In this document: one piece after another, positions 11,919 to 25,100 of the stretch | Position numbering within the stretch: position 1 is the stretch's first letter | Layout of the letters: each line of letters begins with the position of its first letter | From: Cyanophora paradoxa | Lineage: Eukaryota; Glaucocystophyceae; Cyanophorales; Cyanophoraceae | Length of the DNA stretch: 64,000 nucleotides | Reading direction: 5' to 3' | Assembly: GCA_004431415.1 (NCBI GenBank) | Contig: QPMI01000039.1 | Coordinates: 1-64,000, forward strand | Notes under the pieces: generated by a model | The model's input: only the letters and a program-made list of their open reading frames with translations | Told to the model about the DNA's origin: nothing | Databases searched by the model: none | Translations under genes and position numbers: made by a program

Positions 11919-14900
11919 GCCCAGCTCCGCCACGCGCGCCTCCAGCGCCGCCTTCTCGGCCTCCAGCGCACGGGCCCGGCCCTCCGCCTCCTCGGCGCGG
12001 CTCTCGGCCTCTGCCCGCGCCTGCGCCGCTTCCAGCTCCGCCCCGAGGTCGGCGTCCCGCGACCGCGTCTCCGGCTCGGCCTTCTCGGCGCTCTCGAGCT
12101 CCTCCACCCGCACCGTCAGCGCAGCCAGCTCCTCCCCGAGGCCCGCCGCTGCCGCAGCCCGCCGCTCGTGCTCGCGCGCCGCCTTCTCGGCCTCCCGCCG
12201 CTGCTCGGCCCGCGCCGCCGCCAGCTCCGCCTCGAGCGCCTCCACGCGCGCCTCGGACCGCGCCAGCTCCGCCTCCCGCTCCGCCAGCGCCGCCCGGCTC
12301 GACGCCGCCGACGTCTGCAGCGCCGCCACGACAGCGTCCGTCTCGTCGCTGCCCAGCGACGCGTCCCGCTCGCCGGCCTCCGTCGCTGGCGCCGCCGCCG
12401 CCGCCGCTGCCGCCGCTGCGGCCGCCACCGCGGCCGACGCCGACGCTTCCAGCTCCGCGCACCGAGCCCGCAGCGCCTCGGCCTCTGCCCGCGCCGCCTC
12501 CAGCGCGCTGGAAGCCTCCGCGGCCCGCGCCCGGGATTCCTCGCCCTCAGCGGACCCGGCCTCGAGCGCCTCGACCTTCGCAGCCAGCGTCTCGCGCTCC
12601 GCCGCCAGCTCCTCGGACCGCGCCCGCGCCGCCTCCAGCTCGGCCGACTGCTCGGCCACGCGCGCCTCCAGCGCCACCGCCTCCGCCGCCGCCGCGCCCA
12701 GCTCCGCCACGCGCGCCTCCAGCGCCGCCTTCTCGGCCTCCAGCGCACGGGCCCGGCCCTCCGCCTCCTCGGCGCGGCTCTCGGCCTCTGCCCGCGCCTG
12801 CGCCGCTTCCAGCTCCGCCCCGAGGTCGGCGTCCCGCGACGCGTCTCCGGCTCGGCCTTCTCGGCGCTCTCGAGCTCCTCCACCCGCGCCGTCAGCGCCG
12901 CCAGCTCCTCCCCGAGGCCCGCCGCCGCCGCAGCCCGCCGCTCGTGCTCGCGCGCCGCCTCCTCGGCCTCCCGCCGCTGCTCGGCCCGCGCCGCCGCCAG
13001 CTCCGCCTCGAGCGCCTCCACGCGCGCCTCGGACCGCGCCAGCTCCGCCTCCCGCTCCGCCAGCGCCGCCCGGCTCGACGCCGCCGACGTCTGCAGCGCC
13101 GCCACGACAGCGTCCGTCTCGTCGCTGCCCAGCGACGCGTCCCGCTCGCCGGCCTCCGTCGCTGGCGCCGCCGCCGCCGCCGCTGCCGCCGCTGCGGCCG
13201 CCACCGCGGCCGACGCCGACGCTTCCAGCTCCGCGCACCGAACCCGCAGCGCCTCGGCCTCTGCCCGCGCCGCCTCCAGCGCGCTGGAAGCCTCCGCGGC
13301 CCGCGCCCGGGATTCCTCGCCCTCAGCGGACCCGGCCTCGAGCGCCTCGACCTTCGCAGCCAGCGTCTCGCGCTCCGCCGCCAGCTCCTCGGACCGCGCC
13401 CGCGCCGCCTCCAGCTCGGCCGACTGCTCGGCCACGCGCGCCTCCAGCGCCACCGCCTCCGCCGCCGCCGCGCCCAGCTCCGCCACGCGCGCCTCCAGCG
13501 CCGCCTTCTCGGCCTCCAGCGCACGGGCCCGGCCCTCCGCCTCCTCGGCGCGGCTCTCGGCCTCTGCCCGCGCCTGCGCCGCTTCCAGCTCCGCCCCGAG
13601 GTCGGCGTCCCGCGACCGCGTCTCCGGCTCGGCCTTCTCGGCGCTCTCGAGCTCCTCCACCCGCGCCGTCAGCGCCGCCAGCTCCTCCCCGAGGCCCGCC
13701 GCCGCCGCAGCCCGCCGCTCGTGCTCGCGCGCCGCCTCCTCGGCCTCCCGCCGCTGCTCGGCCCGCGAGGCCGCCAGCTCCGCCTCGAGCGCCTCCACGC
13801 GCGACTCGGCCCGCGCCAGCTCCGCCTCCCGCTCCGCCAGCGCCGCCCGGCTCGACGCCGCCGACGTCTGCAGCGCCGCCACAACAGCGTCCGTCTCGTC
13901 GCTGCCCAGTGATGCGTCCCGCTCGCCGGCCTCCGTCGCTGGCGCCGCCGCCGCCGCCGCAGCCGCCGCTGCCGCCGCCACCGCGGCCGACGCCGACGCT
14001 TCCAGCTCCGTGCACCGAACCCGCAGCGCCTCGGCCTCTGCCCGCGCCGCCTCCAGCGCGCTGGAAGCCTCCGCGGCCCGCGCCCGGGATTCCTCGCCCT
14101 CAGCGGACCCGGCCTCGAGCGCCTCGACCTTCGCAGCCAGCGTCTCGCGCTCCGCCGCCAGCTCCTCGGACCGCGCCCGCGCCGCCTCCAGCTCGGCCGA
14201 CTGCTCGGCCACGCGCGCCTCCAGCGCCACCCGCTCCGCCGCCGCCGCGCCCAGCTCCGCCACGCGCGCCTCCAGCGCCGCCTTCTCGGCCTCCAGCGCA
14301 CGGGCCCGGCCCTCCGCCTCCTCGGCGCGGCTCTCGGCCTCTGCCCGCGCCTGCGCCGCTTCCAGCTCCGCCCCGAGGTCGGCGTCCCGCGACCGCGTCT
14401 CCGGCTCGGCCTTCTCGGCGCTCTCGAGCTCCTCCACTCGCGCCGTCAGCGCCGCCAGCTCCTCCCCGAGGCCCGCCGCCGCCGCAGCCCGCCGCTCGTG
14501 CTCGCGCGCCGCCTCCTCGGCCTCCCGCCGCTGCTCGGCCTGCGCCGCCGCCAGCTCCGCCTCGAGCGCCTCCACGCGCGCCTCGGACCGCGCCAGCTCC
14601 GCCTCCCGCTCCGCCAGCGCCGCCCGGCTCGACGCCGCCGACGTCTGCAGCGCCGCCACGACAGCGTCCGTCTCGTCGCTGCCCAGCGACGCGTCCCGCT
14701 CGCCGGCCTCCGTCGCTGGCGCCGCCGCCGCCGCCGCTGCCGCCGCTGCGGCCGCCACCGCGGCCGACGCCGACGCTTCCAGCTCCGCGCACCGAGCCCG
14801 CAGCGCCTCGGCCTCTGCCCGCGCCGCCTCCAGCGCGCTGGAAGCCTCCGCGGCCCGCGCCCGGGATTCCTCGCCCTCAGCGGACCCGGCCTCGAGCGCC

Positions 14901-17900
14901 TCGACCTTCGCAGCCAGCGTCTCGCGCTCCGCCGCCAGCTCCTCGGACCGCGCCCGCGCCGCCTCCAGCTCGGCCGACTGCTCGGCCACGCGCGCCTCCA
15001 GCGCCACCGCCTCCGCCGCCGCCGCGCCCAGCTCCGCCACGCGCGCCTCCAGCGCCGCCTTCTCGGCCTCCAGCGCACGGGCCCGGCCCTCCGCCTCCTC
15101 GGCGCGGCTCTCGGCCTCTGCCCGCGCCTGCGCCGCTTCCAGCTCCGCCCCGAGGTCGGCGTCCCGCGACCGCGTCTCCGGCTCGGCCTTCTCGGCGCTC
15201 TCGAGCTCCTCCACCCGCGCCGTCAGCGCCGCCAGCTCCTCCCCGAGGCCCGCCGCCGCCGCAGCCCGCCGCTCGTGCTCGCGCGCCGCCTCCTCGGCCT
15301 CCCGCCGCTGCTCGGCCCGCGCCGCCGCCAGCTCCGCCTCGAGCGCCTCCACGCGCGCCTCGGACCGCGCCAGCTCCGCCTCCCGCTCCGCCAGCGCCGC
15401 CCGGCTCGACGCCGCCGACGTCTGCAGCGCCGCCACGACAGCGTCCGTCTCGTCGCTGCCCAGCGACGCGTCCCGCTCGCCGGCCTCCGTCGCTGGCGCC
15501 GCCGCCGCCGCCGCTGCCGCCGCTGCGGCCGCCACCGCGGCCGACGCCGACGCTTCCAGCTCCGCGCACCGAGCCCGCAGCGCCTCGGCCTCTGCCCGCG
15601 CCGCCTCCAGCGCGCTGGAAGCCTCCGCGGCCCGCGCCCGGGATTCCTCGCCCTCAGCGGACCCGGCCTCGAGCGCCTCGACCTTCGCAGCCAGCGTCTC
15701 GCGCTCCGCCGCCAGCTCCTCGGACCGCGCCCGCGCCGCCTCCAGCTCGGCCGACTGCTCGGCCACGCGCGCCTCCAGCGCCACCCGCTCCGCCGCCGCC
15801 GCGCCCAGCTCCGCCACGCGCGCCTCCAGCGCCGCCTTCTCGGCCTCCAGCGCACGGGCCCGGCCCTCCGCCTCCTCGGCGCGGCTCTCGGCCTCTGCCC
15901 GCGCCTGCGCCGCTTCCAGCTCCGCCCGAGGTCGGCGTCCCGCGACTGCGTCTCCGGCTCGGCCTTCTCGGCGCTCTCGAGCTCCTCCACCCGCACCGTC
16001 AGCGCAGCCAGCTCCTCCCCGAGGCCCGCCGCTGCCGCAGCCCGCCGCTCGTGCTCGCGCGCCGCCTCCTCGGCCTCCCGCCGCTGCTCGGCCCGCGCCG
16101 CCGCCAGCTCCGCCTCGAGCGCCTCCACGCGCGACTCGGCCCGCGCCAGCTCCGCCTCCCGCTCCGCCAGCGCCGCCCGGCTCGACGCCGCCGACGTCTG
16201 CAGCGCCGCCACAACAGCGTCCGTCTCGTCGCTGCCCAGTGATGCGTCCCGCTCGCCGGCCTCCGTCGCTGGCGCCGCCGCCGCCGCCGCAGCCGCCGCT
16301 GCCGCCGCCACCGCGGCCGACGCCGACGCTTCCAGCTCCGTGCACCGAACCCGCAGCGCCTCGGCCTCTGCCCGCGCCGCCTCCAGCACGCTGGAAGCCT
16401 CCGCGGCCCGCGCCCGGGATTCCTCGCCCTCAGCGGACCCGGCCTCGAGCGCCTCGACCTTCGCAGCCAGCGTCTCGCGCTCCGCCGCCAGCTCCTCGGA
16501 CCGCGCCCGCGCCGCCTCCAGCTCGGCCGACTGCTCGGCCACGCGCGCCTCCAGCGCCACCGCCTCCGCCGCCGCCGCGCCCAGCTCCGCCACGCGCGCC
16601 TCCAGCGCCGCCTTCTCGGCCTCCAGCGCACGGGCCCGGCCTCCGCCTCCTCGGCGCGGCTCTCGGCCTCTGCCCGCGCCTGCGCCGCTTCCAGCTCCGC
16701 CCCGAGGTCGGCGTCCCGCGACCGCGTCTCCGGCTCGGCCTTCTCGGCGCTCTCGAGCTCCTCCACCCGCGCCGTCAGCGCCGCCAGCTCCTCCCCGAGG
16801 CCCGCCGCCGCCGCAGCCCGCCGCTCGTGCTCGCGCGCCGCCTCCTCGGCCTCCCGCCGCTGCTCGGCCCGCGAGGCCGCCAGCTCCGCCTCGAGCGCCT
16901 CCACGCGCGACTCGGCCCGCGCCAGCTCCGCCTCCCGCTCCGCCAGCGCCGCCCGGCTCGACGCCGCCGACGTCTGCAGCGCCGCCACAACAGCGTCCGT
17001 CTCGTCGCTGCCCAGTGATGCGTCCCGCTCGCCGGCCTCCGTCGCTGGCGCCGCCGCCGCCGCCGCAGCCGCCGCTGCCGCCGCCACCGCGGCCGACGCC
17101 GACGCTTCCAGCTCCGTGCACCGAACCCGCAGCGCCTCGGCCTCTGCCCGCGCCGCCTCCAGCGCGCTGGAAGCCTCCGCGGCCCGCGCCCGGGATTCCT
17201 CGCCCTCAGCGGACCCGGCCTCGAGCGCCTCGACCTTCGCAGCCAGCGTCTCGCGCTCCGCCGCCAGCTCCTCGGACCGCGCCCGCGCCGCCTCCAGCTC
17301 GGCCGACTGCTCGGCCACGCGCGCCTCCAGCGCCACCCGCTCCGCCGCCGCCGCGCCCAGCTCCGCCACGCGCGCCTCCAGCGCCGCCTTCTCGGCCTCC
17401 AGCGCACGGGCCCGGCCCTCCGCCTCCTCGGCGCGGCTCTCGGCCTCTGCCCGCGCCTGCGCCGCTTCCAGCTCCGCCCCGAGGTCGGCGTCCCGCGACC
17501 GCGTCTCCGGCTCGGCCTTCTCGGCGCTCTCGAGCTCCTCCACTCGCGCCGTCAGCGCCGCCAGCTCCTCCCCGAGGCCCGCCGCCGCCGCAGCCCGCCG
17601 CTCGTGCTCGCGCGCCGCCTCCTCGGCCTCCCGCCGCTGCTCGGCCTGCGCCGCCGCCAGCTCCGCCTCGAGCGCCTCCACGCGCGCCTCGGACCGCGCC
17701 AGCTCCGCCTCCCGCTCCGCCAGCGCCGCCCGGCTCGACGCCGCCGACGTCTGCAGCGCCGCCACGACAGCGTCCGTCTCGTCGCTGCCCAGCGACGCGT
17801 CCCGCTCGCCGGCCTCCGTCGCTGGCGCCGCCGCCGCCGCCGCTGCCGCCGCTGCGGCCGCCACCGCGGCCGACGCCGACGCTTCCAGCTCCGCGCACCG

Positions 17901-20457
17901 AGCCCGCAGCGCCTCGGCCTCTGCCCGCGCCGCCTCCAGCGCGCTGGAAGCCTCCGCGGCCCGCGCCCGGGATTCCTCGCCCTCAGCGGACCCGGCCTCG
18001 AGCGCCTCGACCTTCGCAGCCAGCGTCTCGCGCTCCGCCGCCAGCTCCTCGGACCGCGCCCGCGCCGCCTCCAGCTCGGCCGACTGCTCGGCCACGCGCG
18101 CCTCCAGCGCCACCGCCTCCGCCGCCGCCGCGCCCAGCTCCGCCACGCGCGCCTCCAGCGCCGCCTTCTCGGCCTCCAGCGCACGGGCCCGGCCCTCCGC
18201 CTCCTCGGCGCGGCTCTCGGCCTCTGCCCGCGCCTGCGCCGCTTCCAGCTCCGCCCCGAGGTCGGCGTCCCGCGACCGCGTCTCCGGCTCGGCCTTCTCG
18301 GCGCTCTCGAGCTCCTCCACCCGCGCCGTCAGCGCCGCCAGCTCCTCCCCGAGGCCCGCCGCCGCCGCAGCCCGCCGCTCGTGCTCGCGCGCCGCCTCCT
18401 CGGCCTCCCGCCGCTGCTCGGCCCGCGCCGCCGCCAGCTCCGCCTCGAGCGCCTCCACGCGCGCCTCGGACCGCGCCAGCTCCGCCTCCCGCTCCGCCAG
18501 CGCCGCCCGGCTCGACGCCGCCGACGTCTGCAGCGCCGCCACGACAGCGTCCGTCTCGTCGCTGCCCAGCGACGCGTCCCGCTCGCCGGCCTCCGTCGCT
18601 GGCGCCGCCGCCGCCGCCGCTGCCGCCGCTGCGGCCGCCACCGCGGCCGACGCCGACGCTTCCAGCTCCGCGCACCGAGCCCGCAGCGCCTCGGCCTCTG
18701 CCCGCGCCGCCTCCAGCGCGCTGGAAGCCTCCGCGGCCCGCGCCCGGGATTCCTCGCCCTCAGCGGACCCGGCCTCGAGCGCCTCGACCTTCGCAGCCAG
18801 CGTCTCGCGCTCCGCCGCCAGCTCCTCGGACCGCGCCCGCGCCGCCTCCAGCTCGGCCGACTGCTCGGCCACGCGCGCCTCCAGCGCCACCCGCTCCGCC
18901 GCCGCCGCGCCCAGCTCCGCCACGCGCGCCTCCAGCGCCGCCTTCTCGGCCTCCAGCGCACGGGCCCGGCCCTCCGCCTCCTCGGCGCGGCTCTCGGCCT
19001 CTGCCCGCGCCTGCGCCGCTTCCAGCTCCGCCCCGAGGTCGGCGTCCCGCGACTGCGTCTCCGGCTCGGCCTTCTCGGCGCTCTCGAGCTCCTCCACCCG
19101 CACCGTCAGCGCAGCCAGCTCCTCCCCGAGGCCCGCCGCTGCCGCAGCCCGCCGCTCGTGCTCGCGCGCCGCCTCCTCGGCCTCCCGCCGCTGCTCGGCC
19201 CGCGCCGCCGCCAGCTCCGCCTCGAGCGCCTCCACGCGCGACTCGGCCCGCGCCAGCTCCGCCTCCCGCTCCGCCAGCGCCGCCCGGCTCGACGCCGCCG
19301 ACGTCTGCAGCGCCGCCACAACAGCGTCCGTCTCGTCGCTGCCCAGTGATGCGTCCCGCTCGCCGGCCTCCGTCGCTGGCGCCGCCGCCGCCGCCGCAGC
19401 CGCCGCTGCCGCCGCCACCGCGGCCGACGCCGACGCTTCCAGCTCCGTGCACCGAACCCGCAGCGCCTCGGCCTCTGCCCGCGCCGCCTCCAGCACGCTG
19501 GAAGCCTCCGCGGCCCGCGCCCGGGATTCCTCGCCCTCAGCGGACCCGGCCTCGAGCGCCTCGACCTTCGCAGCCAGCGTCTCGCGCTCCGCCGCCAGCT
19601 CCTCGGACCGCGCCCGCGCCGCCTCCAGCTCGGCCGACTGCTCGGCCACGCGCGCCTCCAGCGCCACCGCCTCCGCCGCCGCCGCGCCCAGCTCCGCCAC
19701 GCGCGCCTCCAGCGCCGCCTTCTCGGCCTCCAGCGCACGGGCCCGGCCCTCCGCCTCCTCGGCGCGGCTCTCGGCCTCTGCCCGCGCCTGCGCCGCTTCC
19801 AGCTCCGCCCCGAGGTCGGCGTCCCGCGACCGCGTCTCCGGCTCGGCCTTCTCGGCGCTCTCGAGCTCCTCCACTCGCGCCGTCAGCGCCGCCAGCTCCT
19901 CCCGAGGCCCGCCGCCGCCGCAGCCCGCCGCTCGTGCTCGCGCGCCGCCTCCTCGGCCTCCCGCCGCTGCTCGGCCCGCGCCGCCGCCAGCTCCGCCTCG
20001 AGCGCCTCCACGCGCGCCTCGGACCGCGCCAGCTCCGCCTCCCGCTCCGCCAGCGCCGCCCGGCTCGACGCCGCCGACGTCTGCAGCGCCGCCACGACAG
20101 CGTCCGTCTCGTCGCTGCCCAGCGACGCGTCCCGCTCGCCGGCCTCCGTCGCTGGCGCCGCCGCCGCCGCCGCTGCCGCCGCTGCGGCCGCCACCGCGGC
20201 CGACGCCGACGCTTCCAGCTCCGCGCACCGAGCCCGCAGCGCCTCGGCCTCTGCCCGCGCCGCCTCCAGCGCGCTGGACGCCTCCGCGGCCCGCGCCCGG
20301 GATTCCTCGCCCTCAGCGGACCCGGCCTCGAGCGCCTCGACCTTCGCAGCCAGCGTCTCGCGCTCCGCCGCCAGCGTTTCGCGCTCCGCCGCCAGCTCCT
20401 CGGACCGCGCCCGCGCCGCCTCCAGCTCGGCCGACTGCTCGGCCACGCGCGCCTCCA

Positions 20458-20494
<37 letters not shown>

Positions 20495-21267
20495 GCCCAG
20501 CTCCGCCACGCGCGCCTCCAGCGCCGCCTTCTCGGCCTCCAGCGCACGGGCCCGGCCCTCCGCCTCCTCGGCGCGGCTCTCGGCCTCTGCCCGCGCCTGC
20601 GCCGCTTCCAGCTCCGCCCCGAGGTCGGCGTCCCGCGACTGCGTCTCCGGCTCGGCCTTCTCGGCGCTCTCGAGCTCCTCCACCCGCACCGTCAGCGCAG
20701 CCAGCTCCTCCCCGAGGCCCGCCGCTGCCGCAGCCCGCCGCTCGTGCTCGCGCGCCGCCTCCTCGGCCTCCCGCCGCTGCTCGGCCCGCGCCGCCGCCAG
20801 CTCCGCCTCGAGCGCCTCCACGCGCGCCTCGGACCGCGCCAGCTCCGCCTCCCGCTCCGCCAGCGCCGCCCGGCTCGACGCCGCCGACGTCTGCAGCGCC
20901 GCCACGACAGCGTCCGTCTCGTCGCTGCCCAGCGACGCGTCCCGCTCGCCGGCCTCCGTCGCTGGCGCCGCCGCCGCCGCCGCTGCCGCCGCTGCGGCCG
21001 CCACCGCGGCCGACGCCGACGCTTCCAGCTCCGCGCACCGAGCCCGCAGCGCCTCGGCCTCTGCCCGCGCCGCCTCCAGCGCGCTGGACGCCTCCGCGGC
21101 CCGCGCCCGGGATTCCTCGCCCTCAGCGGACCCGGCCTCGAGCGCCTCGACCTTCGCAGCCAGCGTCTCGCGCTCCGCCGCCAGCGTTTCGCGCTCCGCC
21201 GCCAGCTCCTCGGACCGCGCCCGCGCCGCCTCCAGCTCGGCCGACTGCTCGGCCACGCGCGCCTCCA

Positions 21268-21304
<37 letters not shown>

Positions 21305-22077
21305 GCCCAGCTCCGCCACGCGCGCCTCCAGCGCCGCCTTCTCGGCCTCCAGCGCACGGGCCCGGCCCTCCGCCTCCTCGGCGCGGCTCTCGGCCTCTGC
21401 CCGCGCCTGCGCCGCTTCCAGCTCCGCCCCGAGGTCGGCGTCCCGCGACCGCGTCTCCGGCTCGGCCTTCTCGGCGCTCTCGAGCTCCTCCACCCGCACC
21501 GTCAGCGCAGCCAGCTCCTCCCCGAGGCCCGCCGCTGCCGCAGCCCGCCGCTTGTGCTCGCGCGCCGCCTCCTCGGCCTCCCGCCGCTGCTCGGCCCGCG
21601 CCGCCGCCAGCTCCGCCTCGAGCGCCTCCACGCGCGCCTCGGACCGCGCCAGCTCCGCCTCCCGCTCCGCCAGCGCCGCCCGGCTCGACGCCGCCGACGT
21701 CTGCAGCGCCGCCACGACAGCGTCCGTCTCGTCGCTGCCCAGCGACGCGTCCCGCTCGCCGGCCTCCGTCGCTGGCGCCGCCGCCGCCGCCGCTGCCGCC
21801 GCTGCGGCCGCCACCGCGGCCGACGCCGACGCTTCCAGCTCCGCGCACCGAGCCCGCAGCGCCTCGGCCTCTGCCCGCGCCGCCTCCAGCGCGCTGGAAG
21901 CCTCCGCGGCCCGCGCCCGGGATTCCTCGCCCTCAGCGGACCCGGCCTCGAGCGCCTCGACCTTCGCAGCCAGCGTCTCGCGCTCCGCCGCCAGCGTTTC
22001 GCGCTCCGCCGCCAGCTCCTCGGACCGCGCCCGCGCCGCCTCCAGCTCGGCCGACTGCTCGGCCACGCGCGCCTCCA

Positions 22078-22114
<37 letters not shown>

Positions 22115-25100
22115 GCCCAGCTCCGCCACGCGCGCCTCCAGCGCCGCCTTCTCGGCCTCCAGCGCACGGGCCCGGCCCTCCGCCTCCTCGGCGCGGCTCT
22201 CGGCCTCTGCCCGCGCCTGCGCCGCTTCCAGCTCCGCCCCGAGGTCGGCGTCCCGCGACTGCATCTCCGGCTCGGCCTTCTCGGCGCTCTCGAGCTCCTC
22301 CACCCGCACCGTCAGCGCAGCCAGCTCCTCCCCGAGGCCCGCCGCCGCCGCAGCCCGCCGCTCGTGCTCGCGCGCCGCCTCCTCGGCCTCCCGCCGCTGC
22401 TCGGCCCGCGCCGCCGCCAGCTCCGCCTCGAGCGCCTCCACGCGCGCCTCGGCCCGCGCCAGCTCCGCCTCCCGCTCCGCCAGCGCCGCCCGGCTCGACG
22501 CCGCCGACGTCTGCAGCGCCGCCACGACAGCGTCCGTCTCGTCGCTGCCCAGTGATGCGTCCCGCTCGCCGGCCTCCGTCGCTGGCGCCGCCGCCGCCGC
22601 CGCAGCCGCCGCTGCCGCCGCCACCGCGGCCGACGCCGACGCTTCCAGCTCCGTGCACCGAACCCGCAGCGCCTCGGCCTCTGCCCGCGCCGCCTCCAGC
22701 GCGCTGGAAGCCTCCGCGGCCCGCGCCCGGGATTCCTCGCCCTCAGCGGACCCGGCCTCGAGCGCCTCGACCTTCGCAGCCAGCGTCTCGCGCTCCGCCG
22801 CCAGCTCCTCGGACCGCGCCCGCGCCGCCTCCAGCTCGGCCGACTGCTCGGCCACGCGCGCCTCCAGCGCCGCCGCCGCCGCCGCCGCCGCGCCCAGCTC
22901 CGCCACGCGCGCCTCCAGCGCCGCCTTCTCGGCCTCCAGCGCACGGGCGCGGCCCTCCGCCTCCTCGGCGCGGCTCTCGGCCTCTGCCCGCGCCTGCGCC
23001 GCTTCCAGCTCCGCCCCGAGGTCGGCGTCCCGCGACTGCGTCTCCGGCTCGGCCTTCTCGGCGCTCTCGAGCTCCTCCACCCGCACCGTCAGCGCAGCCA
23101 GCTCCTCCCCGAGGCCCGCCGCCGCCGCAGCCCGCCGCTCGTGCTCGCGCGCCGCCTCCTCGGCCTCCCGCCGCTGCTCGGCCCGCGCCGCCGCCAGCTC
23201 CGCCTCGAGCGCCTCCACGCGCGCCTCGGCCCGCGCCAGCTCCGCCTCCCGCTCCGCCAGCGCCGCCCGGCTCGACGCCGCCGACGTCTGCAGCGCCGCC
23301 ACGACAGCGTCCGTCTCGTCGCTGCCCAGCGACGCGTCCCGCTCGCCGGCCTCCGTCGCTGGCGCCGCCGCCGCCGCCGCAGCCGCCGCTGCCGCCGCCA
23401 CCGCGGCCGACGCCGACGCTTCCAGCTCCGTGCACCGAACCCGCAGCGCCTCGGCCTCTGCCCGCGCCGCCTCCAGCGCGCTGGAAGCCTCCGCGGCCCG
23501 CGCCCGGGATTCCTCGCCCTCAGCGGACCCGGCCTCGAGCGCCTCGACCTTCGCAGCCAGCGTCTCGCGCTCCGCCGCCAGCTCCTCGGACCGCGCCCGC
23601 GCCGCCTCCAGCTCGGCCGACTGCTCGGCCACGCGCGCCTCCAGCGCCGCCGCCGCCGCCGCCGCCGCGCCCAGCTCCGCCACGCGCGCCTCCAGCGCCG
23701 CCTTCTCGGCCTCCAGCGCACGGGCGCGGCCCTCCGCCTCCTCGGCGCGGCTCTCGGCCTCTGCCCGCGCCTGCGCCGCTTCCAGCTCCGCCCCGAGGTC
23801 GGCGTCCCGCGACTGCGTCTCCGGCTCGGCCTTCTCGGCGCTCTCGAGCTCCTCCACCCGCACCGTCAGCGCAGCCAGCTCCTCCCCGAGGCCCGCCGCC
23901 GCCGCAGCCCGCCGCTCGTGCTCGCGCGCCGCCTCCTCGGCCTCCCGCCGCTGCTCGGCCCGCGCCGCCGCCAGCTCCGCCTCGAGCGCCTCCACGCGCG
24001 CCTCGGCCCGCGCCAGCTCCGCCTCCCGCTCCGCCAGCGCCGCCCGGCTCGACGCCGCCGACGTCTGCAGCGCCGCCACGACAGCGTCCGTCTCGTCGCT
24101 GCCCAGCGACGCGTCCCGCTCGCCGGCCTCCGTCGCTGGCGCCGCCGCCGCCGCCGCAGCCGCCGCTGCCGCCGCCACCGCGGCCGACGCCGACGCTTCC
24201 AGCTCCGTGCACCGAACCCGCAGCGCCTCGGCCTCTGCCCGCGCCGCCTCCAGCGCGCTGGAAGCCTCCGCGGCCCGCGCCCGGGATTCCTCGCCCTCAG
24301 CGGACCCGGCCTCGAGCGCCTCGACCTTCGCAGCCAGCGTCTCGCGCTCCGCCGCCAGCTCCTCGGACCGCGCCCGCGCCGCCTCCAGCTCGGCCGACTG
24401 CTCGGCCACGCGCGCCTCCAGCGCCACCGCCGCCGCCGCCGCCGCGCCCAGCTCCGCCACGCGCGCCTCCAGCGCCGCCTTCTCGGCCTCCAGCGCACGG
24501 GCCCGGCCCTCCGCCTCCTCGGCGCGGCTCTCGGCCTCTGCCCGCGCCTGCGCCGCTTCCAGCTCCGCCCCGAGGTCGGCGTCCCGCGACCGCGTCTCCG
24601 GCTCGGCCTTCTCGGCGCTCTCGAGCTCCTCCACCCGCGCCGTCAGCGCCGCCAGCTCCTCCCCGAGGCCCGCCGCCGCCGCAGCCCGCCGCTCGTGCTC
24701 GCGCGCCGCCTCCTCGGCCTCCCGCCGCTGCTCGGCCCGCGCCGCCGCCAGCTCCGCCTCGAGCGCCTCCACGCGCGCCTCGGACCGCGCCAGCTCCGCC
24801 TCCCGCTCCGCCAGCGCCGCCCGGCTCGACGCCGCCGACGTCTGCAGCGCCGCCACGACAGCGTCCGTCTCGTCGCTGCCCAGCGACGCGTCCCGCTCGC
24901 CGGCCTCCGTCGCTGGCGCCGCCGCCGCCGCCGCAGCCGCCGCTGCCGCCGCCACCGCGGCCGACGCCGACGCTTCCAGCTCCGTGCACCGAACCCGCAG
25001 CGCCTCGGCCTCTGCCCGCGCCGCCTCCAGCGCGCTGGAAGCCTCCGCGGCCCGCGCCCGGGATTCCTCGCCCTCAGCGGACCCGGCCTCGAGCGCCTCG

